DNA of 64,000 bases from Azospirillum endophyticum (GTDB lineage Bacteria > Pseudomonadota > Alphaproteobacteria > Azospirillales > Azospirillaceae): assembly GCF_016595245.1 (NCBI RefSeq), contig NZ_JAENHM010000073.1:248001-312000 (forward strand), in the 5' to 3' direction. Both the position numbers and the translations under genes were made by a program. Every line of letters begins with the position of its first letter. Position 1 is the stretch's first letter. The notes beneath the pieces were generated by a model. That model saw only the letters and a program-made list of their open reading frames with translations, was not told the origin of the DNA and did not search any database. Below are positions 48,332-57,753 of this stretch, piece by piece.

Positions 48332-49354
48332 ATGAAACTCGTGAAGCTCCTGTGCGCGGCTGCGGTCGGCTGCATGATGTCGGCGCCGATGGCCTTGTCC
48401 ACGGCCTGGGCCCAGGACCAGATCGTGATCAAGTTCAGCCATGTCGTCGCGCCGGAGACGCCGAAGGGCAAGGGTGCCGAGAAGTTCAAGGAACTCGCCG
48501 AGAAGCTGACCGCCGGCAAGGTCAAGATCGAAGTCTATCCGAACAGCCAGCTCTACAAGGACAAGGAAGAGCTCGAGGCGCTGCAGCTGGGGGCGGTGCA
48601 GATGCTGGCCCCGTCGCTGGCCAAGTTCGGTCCGCTCGGCGCCAAGGAATTCGAGGTCTTCGACCTGCCCTACATCTTCCCGAGCAAGGAAGTCCTGCAG
48701 CGCGTCACCAAGGGCGAGATCGGCAAGAAGCTGTTCCAGAAGCTGGAGTCCAAGGGCATCATCGGCCTGGCCTATTGGGACAACGGCTTCAAGATCATGA
48801 GCGCCAACAAGCCGCTCATCAAGCCGGAGGACGTGAAGGGCCTGAAGATGCGCATCCAGTCGTCCAAGGTTCTGGATGCCCAGATGCGGGCGCTGGGCGC
48901 CCTGCCGCAGGTGATGGCCTTCTCGGAAGTGTACCAGGCGCTGCAGACCGGCGTCGTCGACGGCACGGAGAACCCGCCGTCCAACATGTACACCCAGAAG
49001 ATGCACGAGGTGCAGAAGAACGCCACCCTGACCGACCACGGCTATCTCGGCTATGCGGTCATCGTGAACAAGAAGTTCTGGGAAGGCCTGCCGGCCGACG
49101 TCCGCGGCAAGCTGGAGGAGGCGATGAAGGAGGCGACCGACTACGCCAACGACATCGCCCAGAGCGAGAACGACTCCGCGCTGGCCCAGATGAAGGCCTC
49201 GGGCAGGACCGAGTTCCACACCCAGACCAAGGAAGAGCGCGAGGCCTGGATCAAGGCGCTCAAGCCGGTCCACAAGGACGCCGAATCCCGCGTCGGCAAG
49301 GACCTGATCGAAGCGATCTACAAGGAATCGGCCGCGGCCGGCTTCAAGATGTAA
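48332..49354 (+). CDS. dctP: TRAP transporter solute-binding protein DctP
   Basis: 340 residues. The signal peptide (MKLVKLLCAAAVGCMMSAPMALSTAWA) is given here only in part; the mature protein starts QDQIVIKFSHVVAPETPKG. Family features are YPNSQLYKDKEELEALQLGAVQM, LKMRIQSSKVLDAQMRALGA (Arg for carboxylate binding) and the helix VYQALQTGVVDGTENPPSNMY. It captures C4-dicarboxylates in the periplasm and delivers them to DctQM. Start ATG 48332, behind AGAGGGGG. The DctSR system next door supports a malate/succinate/fumarate substrate. Confidence 0.93.
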   Translation: MKLVKLLCAAAVGCMMSAPMALSTAWAQDQIVIKFSHVVAPETPKGKGAEKFKELAEKLTAGKVKIEVYPNSQLYKDKEELEALQLGAVQMLAPSLAKFGPLGAKEFEVFDLPYIFPSKEVLQRVTKGEIGKKLFQKLESKGIIGLAYWDNGFKIMSANKPLIKPEDVKGLKMRIQSSKVLDAQMRALGALPQVMAFSEVYQALQTGVVDGTENPPSNMYTQKMHEVQKNATLTDHGYLGYAVIVNKKFWEGLPADVRGKLEEAMKEATDYANDIAQSENDSALAQMKASGRTEFHTQTKEEREAWIKALKPVHKDAESRVGKDLIEAIYKESAAAGFKM

Positions 49355-49372
49355 GCACTCTGGCTTCGATCC

Positions 49373-49518
49373 CCCCTCTCCCGCCCCGGGAGAGGGAAGG
49401 GACCCATGCGCAGCATGGGAAGGGTGAGGGGTGATCCAAGGATCGGGATCCATGTGCGGATCACCCCTCACCCTCCCGCCTTCGGCGGGTCCCTCCCTCT
49501 CCCGGGACGGGAGAGGGC
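49373..49518. repeat. Large nested inverted repeat between dctP and dctQ
   Basis: The 17-base perfect arms AGGGTGAGGGGTGATCC (49421-49437) and GGATCACCCCTCACCCT (49458-49474) enclose a 20-base loop. They are flanked on each side by a smaller hairpin (CCCTCTCCCG...CGGGAGAGGG). Such an element inside a TRAP operon could raise dctP over dctQM by protecting or stopping the transcript. Confidence 0.75.
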
Positions 49519-49563
49519 AACAAACGCCGACCCCATCTCCGCCGACCGGGAGATCCCCGCGAC

Positions 49564-50133
49564 ATGTTCATGAAAATCCTCGACCGCCTTGAGGAGACGC
49601 TGATCGCGTCGCTCATGGCCGGGGCGACGCTCGTCATCTTCGCGTCCGTCGTCCACCGCTATTTCTCCGGCGTTCCCGTCATCCAGGACTATGTGCTGCA
49701 CTGGAACCTCGCCTGGGCGCAGGAGCTGTGCATCTACATGTTCGTGTGGATGGCCAAGTTCGGCGCCGCCTACGGCGTGCGTACCGGCATCCATGTCGGC
49801 GTCGACGTCATCATCAACCGGATGGAACCGCACCTGCGTGCCAAGTTCGTGCTGTTCGGGCTGGGCGCCGGCGCGCTGTTCACCGGCATCGTCGGGTCGC
49901 TCGGCGCCCGCTTCGTCTACCACATGTCGGAGACCGAGCAGGTGTCGGCCGATCTGGAATGGCCGATGTGGATCATCTATCTGGCGGTGCCGCTCGGCTC
50001 CTACCTGATGTGCTTCCGCTTCCTCCAGGTCGCCTGGAATTTCGTCCGCACCGGCGAACTGCCCCACCACGACCATGCCCAGGTCGACGGCATCGACCCG
50101 GTCGAAGCCGCCAAGGAAGGAGGCCCGGCATGA
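49564..50133 (+). CDS. dctQ: TRAP transporter small membrane subunit DctQ
   Basis: 189 residues with four hydrophobic segments, the standard DctQ topology. Typical motifs are ASVVHRYFSG in helix 1-2 and WAQELCIYMFVWMAKFGAAYGVRTG. DctQ holds DctM and docks DctP. It ends with a TGA that overlaps the dctM start. ATG 49564 follows GGAGATCCCCGCGAC. It lies 209 bases after dctP, with the nested repeat in between. Confidence 0.92.
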   Translation: MFMKILDRLEETLIASLMAGATLVIFASVVHRYFSGVPVIQDYVLHWNLAWAQELCIYMFVWMAKFGAAYGVRTGIHVGVDVIINRMEPHLRAKFVLFGLGAGALFTGIVGSLGARFVYHMSETEQVSADLEWPMWIIYLAVPLGSYLMCFRFLQVAWNFVRTGELPHHDHAQVDGIDPVEAAKEGGPA

Positions 50134-51428
50134 ACGCCGCAATCATCTTCGGGCTTCTGCTGGCCCTCATGCTCACCGGCATGCCGATCTCGATCTCGCT
50201 CGGCCTGACGGTTCTGTCCTTCCTGTTCTTCATGACCGACGTGCCGATCGACGCGGTGGCGCTGAAGCTGTTCACCGGCATCGAGAAGTTCGAGATCATG
50301 GCGATCCCGTTCTTCATCCTGGCCGGCAACTTCCTGACCCACGGCGGCGTGGCGCGCCGCATGATCAACTTCGCCACCTCGATGGTGGGCCACTGGCATG
50401 GCGGGCTTGGTCTGGCCGGCGTGATGGCCTGCGCCCTCTTCGCGGCGGTGTCGGGCTCCAGCCCGGCGACGGTGGTCGCCATCGGCTCGATCATCCTGCC
50501 GGCGATGGTGGCGCAGGGCTTCCCGAAGAATTTCGGCGCCGGCATCGTCACCACCTCGGGCGCTCTCGGCATCCTGATCCCGCCGTCGATCGTCATGGTG
50601 ATGTACTGCGTCGCCACCACCGGCCACCCGCAGGCCGCCTCGATCGGCCAGATGTTCATCGCCGGCGTGGTGCCGGGCATCATGCTGGCCTGCTTCCTCG
50701 GCTTCACCACCTGGTTCCGCGCCCGCAAGTTCGGCTATCCGCGCCTGCCCAAGGCCAGCCTCAAGCAGCGCATGCATGCCCTGCGCGAGAGCTTCTGGGG
50801 CCTGCTGCTGATCATCGTCGTCATGGGCGGCATCTACAGCGGCATCTTCACCCCGACCGAAGCGGCGGCGATGGCCGCGGTCTATGCCTTCGTCGTCGCG
50901 GTCTTCGTCTACAAGGACATGCCGCTCCGCCGCGTGCCGAAGGTGCTGCTGGACAGCGCCAGCATGTCGGCGATGCTGCTCTACATCATCACCAACGCGG
51001 TGCTCTTCTCCTTCCTGATGACGTCGGAGCAGATCCCGCAGAACATGGCGGCCTGGATCCTCGACCAGAACATGGGCGTCTGGGTCTTCCTGCTGGTGGT
51101 GAACATCATCCTGCTGGCCGCCGGAAACTTCATGGAGCCGTCGTCCATCGTCCTGATCATGGCGCCCATCCTGTTCCCGGTCGCCATGAAGCTGGGCATC
51201 GACCCGGTACATTTCGGCATCCTGATCATCGTGAACATGGAAGTCGGCATGTGCCACCCGCCGGTCGGCCTGAACCTCTACGTCGCCTCGGGCATCACCA
51301 AGATGGGCATCACCGAGCTGACGGTGGCGGTGTGGCCGTGGCTGCTGACGATGCTGATCTTCCTCGGCCTCGTCACCTACGTCCCGGCGATCACCCTGTG
51401 GTTCCCGCGCCTGCTCGGCTTCATGTAA
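50130..51428 (+). CDS. dctM: TRAP transporter large permease subunit DctM
   Basis: 432 residues with about 12 membrane segments. DctM signatures are TGMPISISLGL, IPFFILAGNFLTHGGVARR, SGSSPATVVAIGSI and GILIPPSIVMVMY. It carries the Na+-coupled transport pathway of the dicarboxylate TRAP system. The start overlaps the dctQ stop (ATGA) behind AAGGAAGGAGG. The operon ends here, with a strong terminator 40 bases on. Confidence 0.95.
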   Translation: MNAAIIFGLLLALMLTGMPISISLGLTVLSFLFFMTDVPIDAVALKLFTGIEKFEIMAIPFFILAGNFLTHGGVARRMINFATSMVGHWHGGLGLAGVMACALFAAVSGSSPATVVAIGSIILPAMVAQGFPKNFGAGIVTTSGALGILIPPSIVMVMYCVATTGHPQAASIGQMFIAGVVPGIMLACFLGFTTWFRARKFGYPRLPKASLKQRMHALRESFWGLLLIIVVMGGIYSGIFTPTEAAAMAAVYAFVVAVFVYKDMPLRRVPKVLLDSASMSAMLLYIITNAVLFSFLMTSEQIPQNMAAWILDQNMGVWVFLLVVNIILLAAGNFMEPSSIVLIMAPILFPVAMKLGIDPVHFGILIIVNMEVGMCHPPVGLNLYVASGITKMGITELTVAVWPWLLTMLIFLGLVTYVPAITLWFPRLLGFM

Positions 51429-51467
51429 AGCCGCAAGTCGTCAGGGGGTTCTCTCGTTGAATCGGCA

Positions 51468-51511
51468 GGGGCCGCGAAGTCCGGAACAGGGCTTCGCGGC
51501 CCCGCTTTTTT
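51468..51511 (+). terminator. Rho-independent terminator of dctPQM
   Basis: Perfect 12-base stem GGGGCCGCGAAG / CTTCGCGGCCCC with a 12-base loop, followed by GCTTTTTT. Confidence 0.9.
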
Positions 51512-51601
51512 GTACCCATACATTGTTGCGCATTGAAGCGGGCGCGCGGCCGGGCCTAGACTTCCGCCTTCTCCCGCCGCCAGCCAGACCCGAGGTTAGC
51601 C

Positions 51602-53653
51602 TTGTCGGCCCAGTTCCTGCCCACCGCCTGTCCGCACGACTGCCCCAGCACCTGCGCCCTGGAGGTGGAACGCCTCGCCCCCGACCGCATCGGCAAGGTG
51701 CGCGGCGCCGCCGAGAACAGCTACACCGCCGGCGTCATCTGCGCGAAGGTCAGCCGCTATGCCGAGCGGGTGCATTCGCCGGACCGGCTGAAGACCCCGC
51801 TGCTGCGCAGCGGCCCCAAGGGCTCCGGCCAGTGGACGGAAATCGGCTGGGACGAGGCGCTGGACCGCATCGCCGACGCCTTCCTGACCGCCGAGCGCAC
51901 CCATGGCCCGGAAGCGGTCTGGCCCTATTTCTACGCCGGCACCATGGGGCTGGTGCAGCGCGGCGGCATCCAGCGCCTGCGCCATGCCAAGGGCTATTCG
52001 CGCCAGACCAGCACGGTGTGCGACACGCCGGCCAACATGGGCTGGCTCGCCGGCTACGGCGACATCCGCGGCGCCGACCCGCGCGAGATGGCGGAGAGCG
52101 ACCTGATCGTCAACTGGGGCGGCAACCCGGTCGCCACCCAGGTCAACGTGATGACCCATGTCAGCCGCGCCCGCAAGGGCCGCGGCGCCAAGCTGGTCAC
52201 CATCGACCCCTACCGCACCGGTACGGCCGAGGTGTCGGATCTGCACCTGATGCTGCGGCCGGGCACCGACGGGGCGCTGGCCTGCGCGGTGATGCATGTG
52301 CTGTTCCGCGACGGCCACGCCGACCGTGCCTATCTGGCCCGGCTGGCCGGCGACACCACGGCGCTGGAGGCGCATCTCGCCAGCCGCACGCCGGAATGGG
52401 CGGCGGCCGTCACCGGCCTGACGGTGGCGGAGATCGAAGAATTCGCCCGCCTCTACGGCACCACCGAGCGGTCCTACCTGCGCGTCGGCTACGGCCTGTC
52501 GCGCGCCCACAACGGCGCGGCCCAGGTCCATGCCGTGTCCTGCCTGCCGGTGGTCACCGGCGCCTGGCAGCACAAGGGCGGCGGCGCGCTCTACTGCTCG
52601 TCCGGCATCTACAAGCTCGACAAGACTCTGTCGGAGGGGCTGGACCGTCTCGACAAATCGGTGCGCAGCTTCGACCAATCGCGCATCGGCGCGGTGCTGA
52701 CCGGCGACCCGCGCGACCTGACCAGCGGACCGCCGGTGACGGCGATGCTGATCCAGAACACCAACCCGGTGACGATCTGCCCGGACTCCAACCGCGTCCG
52801 CCAGGGCTTCCTGCGCGAGGACCTGTTCGTCGCGGTGCACGAGCAGTTCATGACCGATACGGCGCAGTTGGCCGATCTGGTGATCCCCGCCACCACCTTC
52901 CTGGAGCATGACGACATCTACCGCGGCGGCGGCCAGATGCACATCCTGATCGGCCGCAAGGTGATCGAGCCGCAGTTCGAGGCGCGCGAGAATCACTGGG
53001 TGATCTCCGAACTCGCCCGCCGCGTCGGCGCCGAGCATCCGGGATTCGGCATGACCGCGCTGGAGATCATCGACGCCATGCTGAAGGCGTCCGATCTCGG
53101 CGACGCGGCGACGCTGAGCGAGCAGCGCTGGATCGACGCCCAGCCGGATTTCGAGACCTCGCATTTCCTCAACGGCTTCGCCCATCCCGACGGCAAGTTC
53201 CGCTTCGCGCCGGACTGGGCGGCGCTCGGTCCCTATGGCGGCATGCCGGCGATGCCCGACCACATGCCCCCCGCCCGCGACGCCGATGCGGAGCATCCCT
53301 TCCGCCTCGTCACCGCCCCGGCCCGCCAGTTCCTCAACACCTCCTTCACCGAGACGCTGACCGCCCAGAAGCGCGAAGGCCGACCCACCGCTCTGATCCA
53401 CCCGGACGACGCGACGGGGCTGGGGCTGACCGACGGCGATGCGGTGCGGCTGGGCAATCCGCAGGGCAGCGTCGTGGTCCACGCCAAGTCCTTTGCCGGC
53501 GTTCCGCGCGGCGTGGTGATCGTCGAGGGGATCTGGCCCAACGGCGCCTTCGTCGAGGGCATCGGCATCAACAGCCTGACCTCGCCCGAGCCAATTCCGC
53601 CGGCGGGCGGGGCGGCGTTCCACGATACGGCGGTGTGGATGCGGGCGGCTTAG
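51602..53653 (+). CDS. Molybdopterin-dependent oxidoreductase (DMSO reductase superfamily)
   Basis: 683 residues from TTG 51602, with GAGG six bases upstream. A 4Fe-4S motif is at the N terminus (CPHDCPSTC plus a later Cys in GVICAKV). Cofactor-binding regions are NWGGNPVATQVN, TIDPYRTGTAEVSD and IQNTNPVTICPDSN, and the C-terminal molydop-binding domain is about 555-680. The Mo ligand may be the Cys of TVCDTPANMG. No Tat signal is seen, so it should be cytoplasmic. The substrate is unknown; family members include formate dehydrogenase-like and thiosulfate or selenate reductase-like enzymes, none of which fits closely. It stands alone. Confidence 0.85.
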   Translation: MSAQFLPTACPHDCPSTCALEVERLAPDRIGKVRGAAENSYTAGVICAKVSRYAERVHSPDRLKTPLLRSGPKGSGQWTEIGWDEALDRIADAFLTAERTHGPEAVWPYFYAGTMGLVQRGGIQRLRHAKGYSRQTSTVCDTPANMGWLAGYGDIRGADPREMAESDLIVNWGGNPVATQVNVMTHVSRARKGRGAKLVTIDPYRTGTAEVSDLHLMLRPGTDGALACAVMHVLFRDGHADRAYLARLAGDTTALEAHLASRTPEWAAAVTGLTVAEIEEFARLYGTTERSYLRVGYGLSRAHNGAAQVHAVSCLPVVTGAWQHKGGGALYCSSGIYKLDKTLSEGLDRLDKSVRSFDQSRIGAVLTGDPRDLTSGPPVTAMLIQNTNPVTICPDSNRVRQGFLREDLFVAVHEQFMTDTAQLADLVIPATTFLEHDDIYRGGGQMHILIGRKVIEPQFEARENHWVISELARRVGAEHPGFGMTALEIIDAMLKASDLGDAATLSEQRWIDAQPDFETSHFLNGFAHPDGKFRFAPDWAALGPYGGMPAMPDHMPPARDADAEHPFRLVTAPARQFLNTSFTETLTAQKREGRPTALIHPDDATGLGLTDGDAVRLGNPQGSVVVHAKSFAGVPRGVVIVEGIWPNGAFVEGIGINSLTSPEPIPPAGGAAFHDTAVWMRAA

Positions 53654-53674
53654 GTGCGGGTACGGGGGCGTTAG

Positions 53675-53781
53675 ACCCCCACCCCAACCCTCCCCCGCTG
53701 GGCGGGGGAGGGGTTAGGTGCTTGATCTGAAAAGAAGTACCAGTTCCTCCCCCGCCCAGCGGGGGAGGCTAGGTGGGGGGC
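53675..53781. repeat. Paired GC-rich hairpin repeat before recJ
   Basis: Same structure as 399-507: two facing palindromes CCTCCCCCGCTGGGCGGGGGAGG with TTAGACCCCCACCCC at one end and TAGGTGGGGGG at the other. The 5' part is close to the reverse complement of the 3' part of the first copy. Confidence 0.8.
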
Positions 53782-53898
53782 ATTCGAAGCCGACAACTTC
53801 CACCCCCACACCCCACCCCTGCCGATGCCCATCGTGCGCCGCGCGTCCATCTCTGCTATGGCTGTGCCCCCATCCCAGAGAGACCGTGCAGCACCGCC

Positions 53899-55695
53899 AT
53901 GACCGAAGCCGCCGCCTTCCTCAACGTCGCCAACTCCCTGTCCGGCAAGCGCTGGCAGGCGCGGCCCTGCGACGAGCGGCAGGCGCAGGCGCTGACCCAG
54001 GGGCGCGGGCTGCCGGAGATCGTCGGCCGGGTGCTGGCTGCCCGCGGCGTCACCGATGAGACTTGTGACACCTTCCTCAACCCGACGCTGAAGGCGCTGC
54101 TGCCCGACCCGTCGCGTTTCCGCGACATGGACCCGGCGGCCGAGCGCATCGCACGGGCCATCCGCGACGGCGAGCCGGTGGCGGTCTTCGGCGATTACGA
54201 CGTCGACGGCGCCACCTCTGCCGCCCTGCTGCGCCGCTTCTTCCGCTCGCTCGGCGCCGACATCCGCGTCTACGTTCCCGATCGCATCAAGGAGGGCTAC
54301 GGCCCCAATGCCGCGGCATTGCTTCGCCTGAAAGGGGAGGGGGTGCAACTGGTGGTGACGGTCGATTGCGGCATCTCCGCCTTCGCGGCGCTGGAAACGG
54401 CGGCCGAGGCCGGGCTGGAAGTGGTGGTGCTGGACCACCATGCCGCCGAGCCGCGCCTGCCGCCCGCCGTCGCCCTGGTCAATCCCAACCGGCTGGACGA
54501 AGACGGCGCCTACCGAACGCTGTGCGCCGCCGGCGTCACCTTCATCACCATCGTCGCCGTCAACCGCGTGCTGCGGACAACCGGCTTCTACCGCGACCGG
54601 ACGGAGCCCAACCTGATGGAATGGCTCGACATCGTGGCGCTCGGCACGGTGTGCGACGTGGTGCCGCTGACCGGGCTCAACCGCGCGCTGGTGGCGCAGG
54701 GGCTGAAGGTGATGGCGCGCCGCGCCAATGCCGGCCTCGCGGCCCTGTCCGACGTGGCGGGGGTGAAGGAGAAGCCGGACGCCTACCATGCCGGCTATGT
54801 CCTCGGTCCGCGCGTGAACGCCGGCGGCCGGGTGGGTGCGTCCGACCTCGGCGCCCGCCTGCTGTCCACCGACGATCCCATCGAGGCGATGGAACTCGCC
54901 CAGCGCCTGGAGGCCCACAACGCCGAACGGCGCGCCGTCGAACAGGTGGTTCTGGACGAAGCGCTGGAGCGCGTCGCCGCCGAGGCCGGGCGCGAGACCG
55001 ATCTGGTCTTCGTCACCGGCGTCGGCTGGCATCCCGGCGTCATCGGCATCGTCGCCGCCCGGCTGAAGGAGCGCTACAGCCGCCCGGCCTGCGTCGTGGC
55101 CCTGGAGGAAGCCGCCGACGGCACCGTCATCGGCAAGGCGTCCGGCCGCTCCGTCCGTGGTGTCGATCTGGGGGCCGCGGTGATCGCCGCCCGGCAGGAG
55201 GGGCTGCTGCTGGCCGGCGGCGGCCACCGCATGGCGGCCGGCTTCACCGTGGCCGGCGACAAGATCGACGCGCTGCGTGACTTCCTGCATGGTCGCGTTT
55301 CCGAACAGGTCGCCGCCGCGCCGCTGGTGCCGACGCTGGAACTGGACGGCGCCCTGTCGGTCGGCGGCGCCAGCGTCGGGCTGGTGACCACGCTCGACAA
55401 GCTCGGCCCCTACGGCACCGGGAACTCGGAGCCGCGCTTCGCCATCGCCGACGCCCGCGTCGTCCGCGCCGACGTGGTCGGCGCCAACCATGTTCGCTGC
55501 ATCCTGCAGGGCAATGACGGTGCCCGGCTGAAGGCGATCGCCTTCCGTGCGCTCGACAGCGACATGGGCCAAGCCCTGCTGAACGGCCGCGGCACCCCGT
55601 TCCACCTCGCCGGCGTGCTGCGGATCGACCGTTGGAACGGCTCTGAAGGCGTCCAGCTGCTGATCGACGATGCGGCGCCTGCACGGTCCGCGTAA
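53899..55695 (+). CDS. recJ: Single-stranded-DNA-specific exonuclease RecJ
   Basis: 598 residues from ATG 53899; the frame is open further upstream but only across the repeat. The DHH domain (about 75-230) has FGDYDVDGATSAALL, VTVDCGISA and VVVLDHHAAE, the metal-binding motifs. The DHHA1 domain (about 350-460) has GVGWHPGVIGIVAARLKE and GGGHRMAAGF, and an OB-fold follows. RecJ degrades single-stranded DNA 5' to 3' in recombination and mismatch repair. It precedes tRNA-Glu on the same strand. Confidence 0.94.
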   Translation: MTEAAAFLNVANSLSGKRWQARPCDERQAQALTQGRGLPEIVGRVLAARGVTDETCDTFLNPTLKALLPDPSRFRDMDPAAERIARAIRDGEPVAVFGDYDVDGATSAALLRRFFRSLGADIRVYVPDRIKEGYGPNAAALLRLKGEGVQLVVTVDCGISAFAALETAAEAGLEVVVLDHHAAEPRLPPAVALVNPNRLDEDGAYRTLCAAGVTFITIVAVNRVLRTTGFYRDRTEPNLMEWLDIVALGTVCDVVPLTGLNRALVAQGLKVMARRANAGLAALSDVAGVKEKPDAYHAGYVLGPRVNAGGRVGASDLGARLLSTDDPIEAMELAQRLEAHNAERRAVEQVVLDEALERVAAEAGRETDLVFVTGVGWHPGVIGIVAARLKERYSRPACVVALEEAADGTVIGKASGRSVRGVDLGAAVIAARQEGLLLAGGGHRMAAGFTVAGDKIDALRDFLHGRVSEQVAAAPLVPTLELDGALSVGGASVGLVTTLDKLGPYGTGNSEPRFAIADARVVRADVVGANHVRCILQGNDGARLKAIAFRALDSDMGQALLNGRGTPFHLAGVLRIDRWNGSEGVQLLIDDAAPARSA

Positions 55696-55804
55696 GTCTT
55701 CCAGGGGTTTGGTGGGGCAGGGGGGCAGAAAACCTTCGGGGACAGCAAAAAAGCGCTTGCGCTCTCCGGCTCCGATCTTTAGAAAGCGCCTCACCGCGAA
55801 CGAC

Positions 55805-55880
<76 letters not shown>

Positions 55881-55908
55881 CCTCCTCCAAGGTGCGCGAC
55901 AAGCTTAG

Positions 55909-55937
55909 AAGGCTCGGCTGCAAAGCCGGGCCTTTTT
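55909..55937. terminator. Terminator after tRNA-Glu
   Basis: AAGGCTCGGCT / AGCCGGGCCTT stem (one G-T pair) with a short loop and a run of T, between tRNA-Glu and the converging ArsR gene. Confidence 0.8.
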
Positions 55938-55945
55938 GCATGGCA

Positions 55946-56689
55946 TCATCCGACGGCCAATGAGGAGTCGGCCGCCAGCAGCTCGGGAGTGATGCCGAAG
56001 ACCGTGGCGAACCCCTGGCTGCCGGCCTCGGTGATCGCCACCGCGCGGCTGTCGGGGATGCGGACGATCCAGCCGCGCTCCAGCGAACAGCTCAGCAATG
56101 CCGCGCCCAGCCGTCCGGCCAGATGGGACCGACGCTCGCTCCAGTCGAGGCAGACCCGGCACAACGGCCTGCGAGTCCCGCCTGCGTCCGGAAAGGCCAG
56201 CCCCAAGCCGCTCAGGAAGTCGTGACCGGATCCGGTCACCAAGGCGCCGCCATCGCCGAGGATCACCAATCCGCGCTCGTTCATCCTGTCGGCCAATGTC
56301 GTGCCGAGGCGTCCGGCGAGATGGTCGTAGCAGGTGCGGGCGGTCCGCAGCGCCTCGTCCTTCGGACCGGGCGGTCGGTGGCGCCGCGGGCCGGCGGTCG
56401 CCACCGCCATCAGGCTTTCCATCACCTGGGCGATGTCGGGGGAGGCCAGCCGGTAATAGCGGTGCCGGCCCTGGCGCTCCACCGCCAGCAGCCCCGCTTC
56501 GCTCAATTTGGCAAGGTGGCCGCTGGTCGTCGGCGCTCCGACGCCGGCATGCCAGGCCAATTCCCCGGCGGTCAGTGCCTGTCCGCCCATCAGGGCGGAG
56601 AGGATGTTCGCCCGCGCCGGATCGCCGATCAGGGCGGCGATGGTGGCGATGCCGTTGGCGGAGGCGATGGGGAGGGGCTGGCTGGTCAT
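55946..56689 (-). CDS. ArsR-family winged-helix regulator
   Basis: 247 residues from ATG 56689. The ArsR winged helix spans about residues 10-90 (DPARANILSALMGGQALTAGELAWHAGV, here in part, and TTSGHLAKLSEAGLLAVERQGRHRYYRL). The C-terminal 150 residues are an unidentified extension with cysteines in CRVCLDW, as seen in a subset of large ArsR-like proteins. It is divergent from an EamA exporter gene and probably represses it; only 130 bases separate their starts. The inducer is unknown. Confidence 0.82.
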   Translation of the reverse strand: MTSQPLPIASANGIATIAALIGDPARANILSALMGGQALTAGELAWHAGVGAPTTSGHLAKLSEAGLLAVERQGRHRYYRLASPDIAQVMESLMAVATAGPRRHRPPGPKDEALRTARTCYDHLAGRLGTTLADRMNERGLVILGDGGALVTGSGHDFLSGLGLAFPDAGGTRRPLCRVCLDWSERRSHLAGRLGAALLSCSLERGWIVRIPDSRAVAITEAGSQGFATVFGITPELLAADSSLAVG

Positions 56690-56819
56690 GCCGGCCAGTC
56701 TAGGCGGGTTCGCCGGCGCCGTCAGCCGCCGACGTTTCGTCCGCGGCCGAAGCGTTCGCGGCGGTCTTCCACCACCCGGACTGGCATGGTGGGCCGCCTT
56801 GCAGACCGATGGAGCCATC

Positions 56820-57740
56820 ATGACCGGTTTTTCCACGCCCGACAGGCCCGCTTCGCGGCCGGACCTGCGGGTCGAGCTTGCCTTGCTGCTGGCCCTCGCG
56901 ACCTTGTGGGGCGCGTCCTACAGCTTCATCCGGGTCGGCGTGGAGACGATCCCGCCGCTGACCCTCATCGCCGCCCGGACGTCGATCGCCGGAGCCATCC
57001 TGCTGGCCGTCATCCGCTGGCGTGGTCTTTCCCTGCCGCGCGAACGGGCCGTATGGAAGCGGTTCCTGGTGCAGGCCTGCCTGAACAGCGTTTTCCCCTT
57101 CACCTTGATCGCCTGGGCCGAACGGACGGTCGACGCCGGGACCGCCGCGATCCTCAACGCGACGACGCCGATCTTCGCCTTCCTCCTCACCTTTCTGCTC
57201 ACCCGGCATGAGGCCATGAGCTTACGGAAGGCGATCGGCGTGTTTGCAGGGCTCGGCGGCACGGTGCTGGTCATCGGGGTGGGAGCGGTCGACGGCCTCG
57301 GTCGTGACCTGCCGGCGCAGGCGGCCATCGTCTTCGCCACCGTCTGTTATGCCGGGGCGGCCATCTTCGGCCGCGTGTTCAAGGGGCTGGACCCGATCAT
57401 GCCTGCCGCCGGTTCTCTGCTGTGCGGGGCGGCAGTGCTGCTGCCGGTCAGTCTCGCCGTCGACCGGCCCTGGACCCTGGCGCCGTCGTGGGACTCTCTG
57501 CTGGCGCTCGCCGGCCTGTCGGTCTTCTCGACCGCGCTGGCCTTCGTTCTCTATTTCCGGCTGGTTCACACCCTGGGTTCGGTCCCGACGACCGCACAGG
57601 CCTATCTGCGGGTGCCCATCGGGGTCGGGATCGGTGTGCTGACCTTGGGCGAGACGCTGGAGCCGACCAGTCTTGCCGGCTGCGCCGCGGTCGTAGTGGG
57701 AGTGGCGGCGATGACCATCCCGGCCCGCGGCCGGTCTTGA
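56820..57740 (+). CDS. EamA/DMT family exporter
   Basis: 306 residues with ten predicted membrane segments, arranged as two EamA repeats (about 22-150 and 165-300). WGASYSFIRVG and ILNATTPIFAFLLTFLL are in the first repeat, and the conserved AYLRVPIGVGIGVLTLGE is in the second. Such transporters export amino acids, purines or drugs. Start ATG 56820 has GGAG six bases upstream. Divergence from an ArsR regulator suggests inducible expression. Substrate unassigned. Confidence 0.85.
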   Translation: MTGFSTPDRPASRPDLRVELALLLALATLWGASYSFIRVGVETIPPLTLIAARTSIAGAILLAVIRWRGLSLPRERAVWKRFLVQACLNSVFPFTLIAWAERTVDAGTAAILNATTPIFAFLLTFLLTRHEAMSLRKAIGVFAGLGGTVLVIGVGAVDGLGRDLPAQAAIVFATVCYAGAAIFGRVFKGLDPIMPAAGSLLCGAAVLLPVSLAVDRPWTLAPSWDSLLALAGLSVFSTALAFVLYFRLVHTLGSVPTTAQAYLRVPIGVGIGVLTLGETLEPTSLAGCAAVVVGVAAMTIPARGRS

Positions 57741-57753
57741 ACCGGCACGCCGC

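Noticed and set aside
46016..49471. DctS read as one 1151-residue protein
   Set aside because: The extra 5' part lies opposite dctP and is a high-GC shadow; the membrane helix and known DctS layout place the start near 48154.
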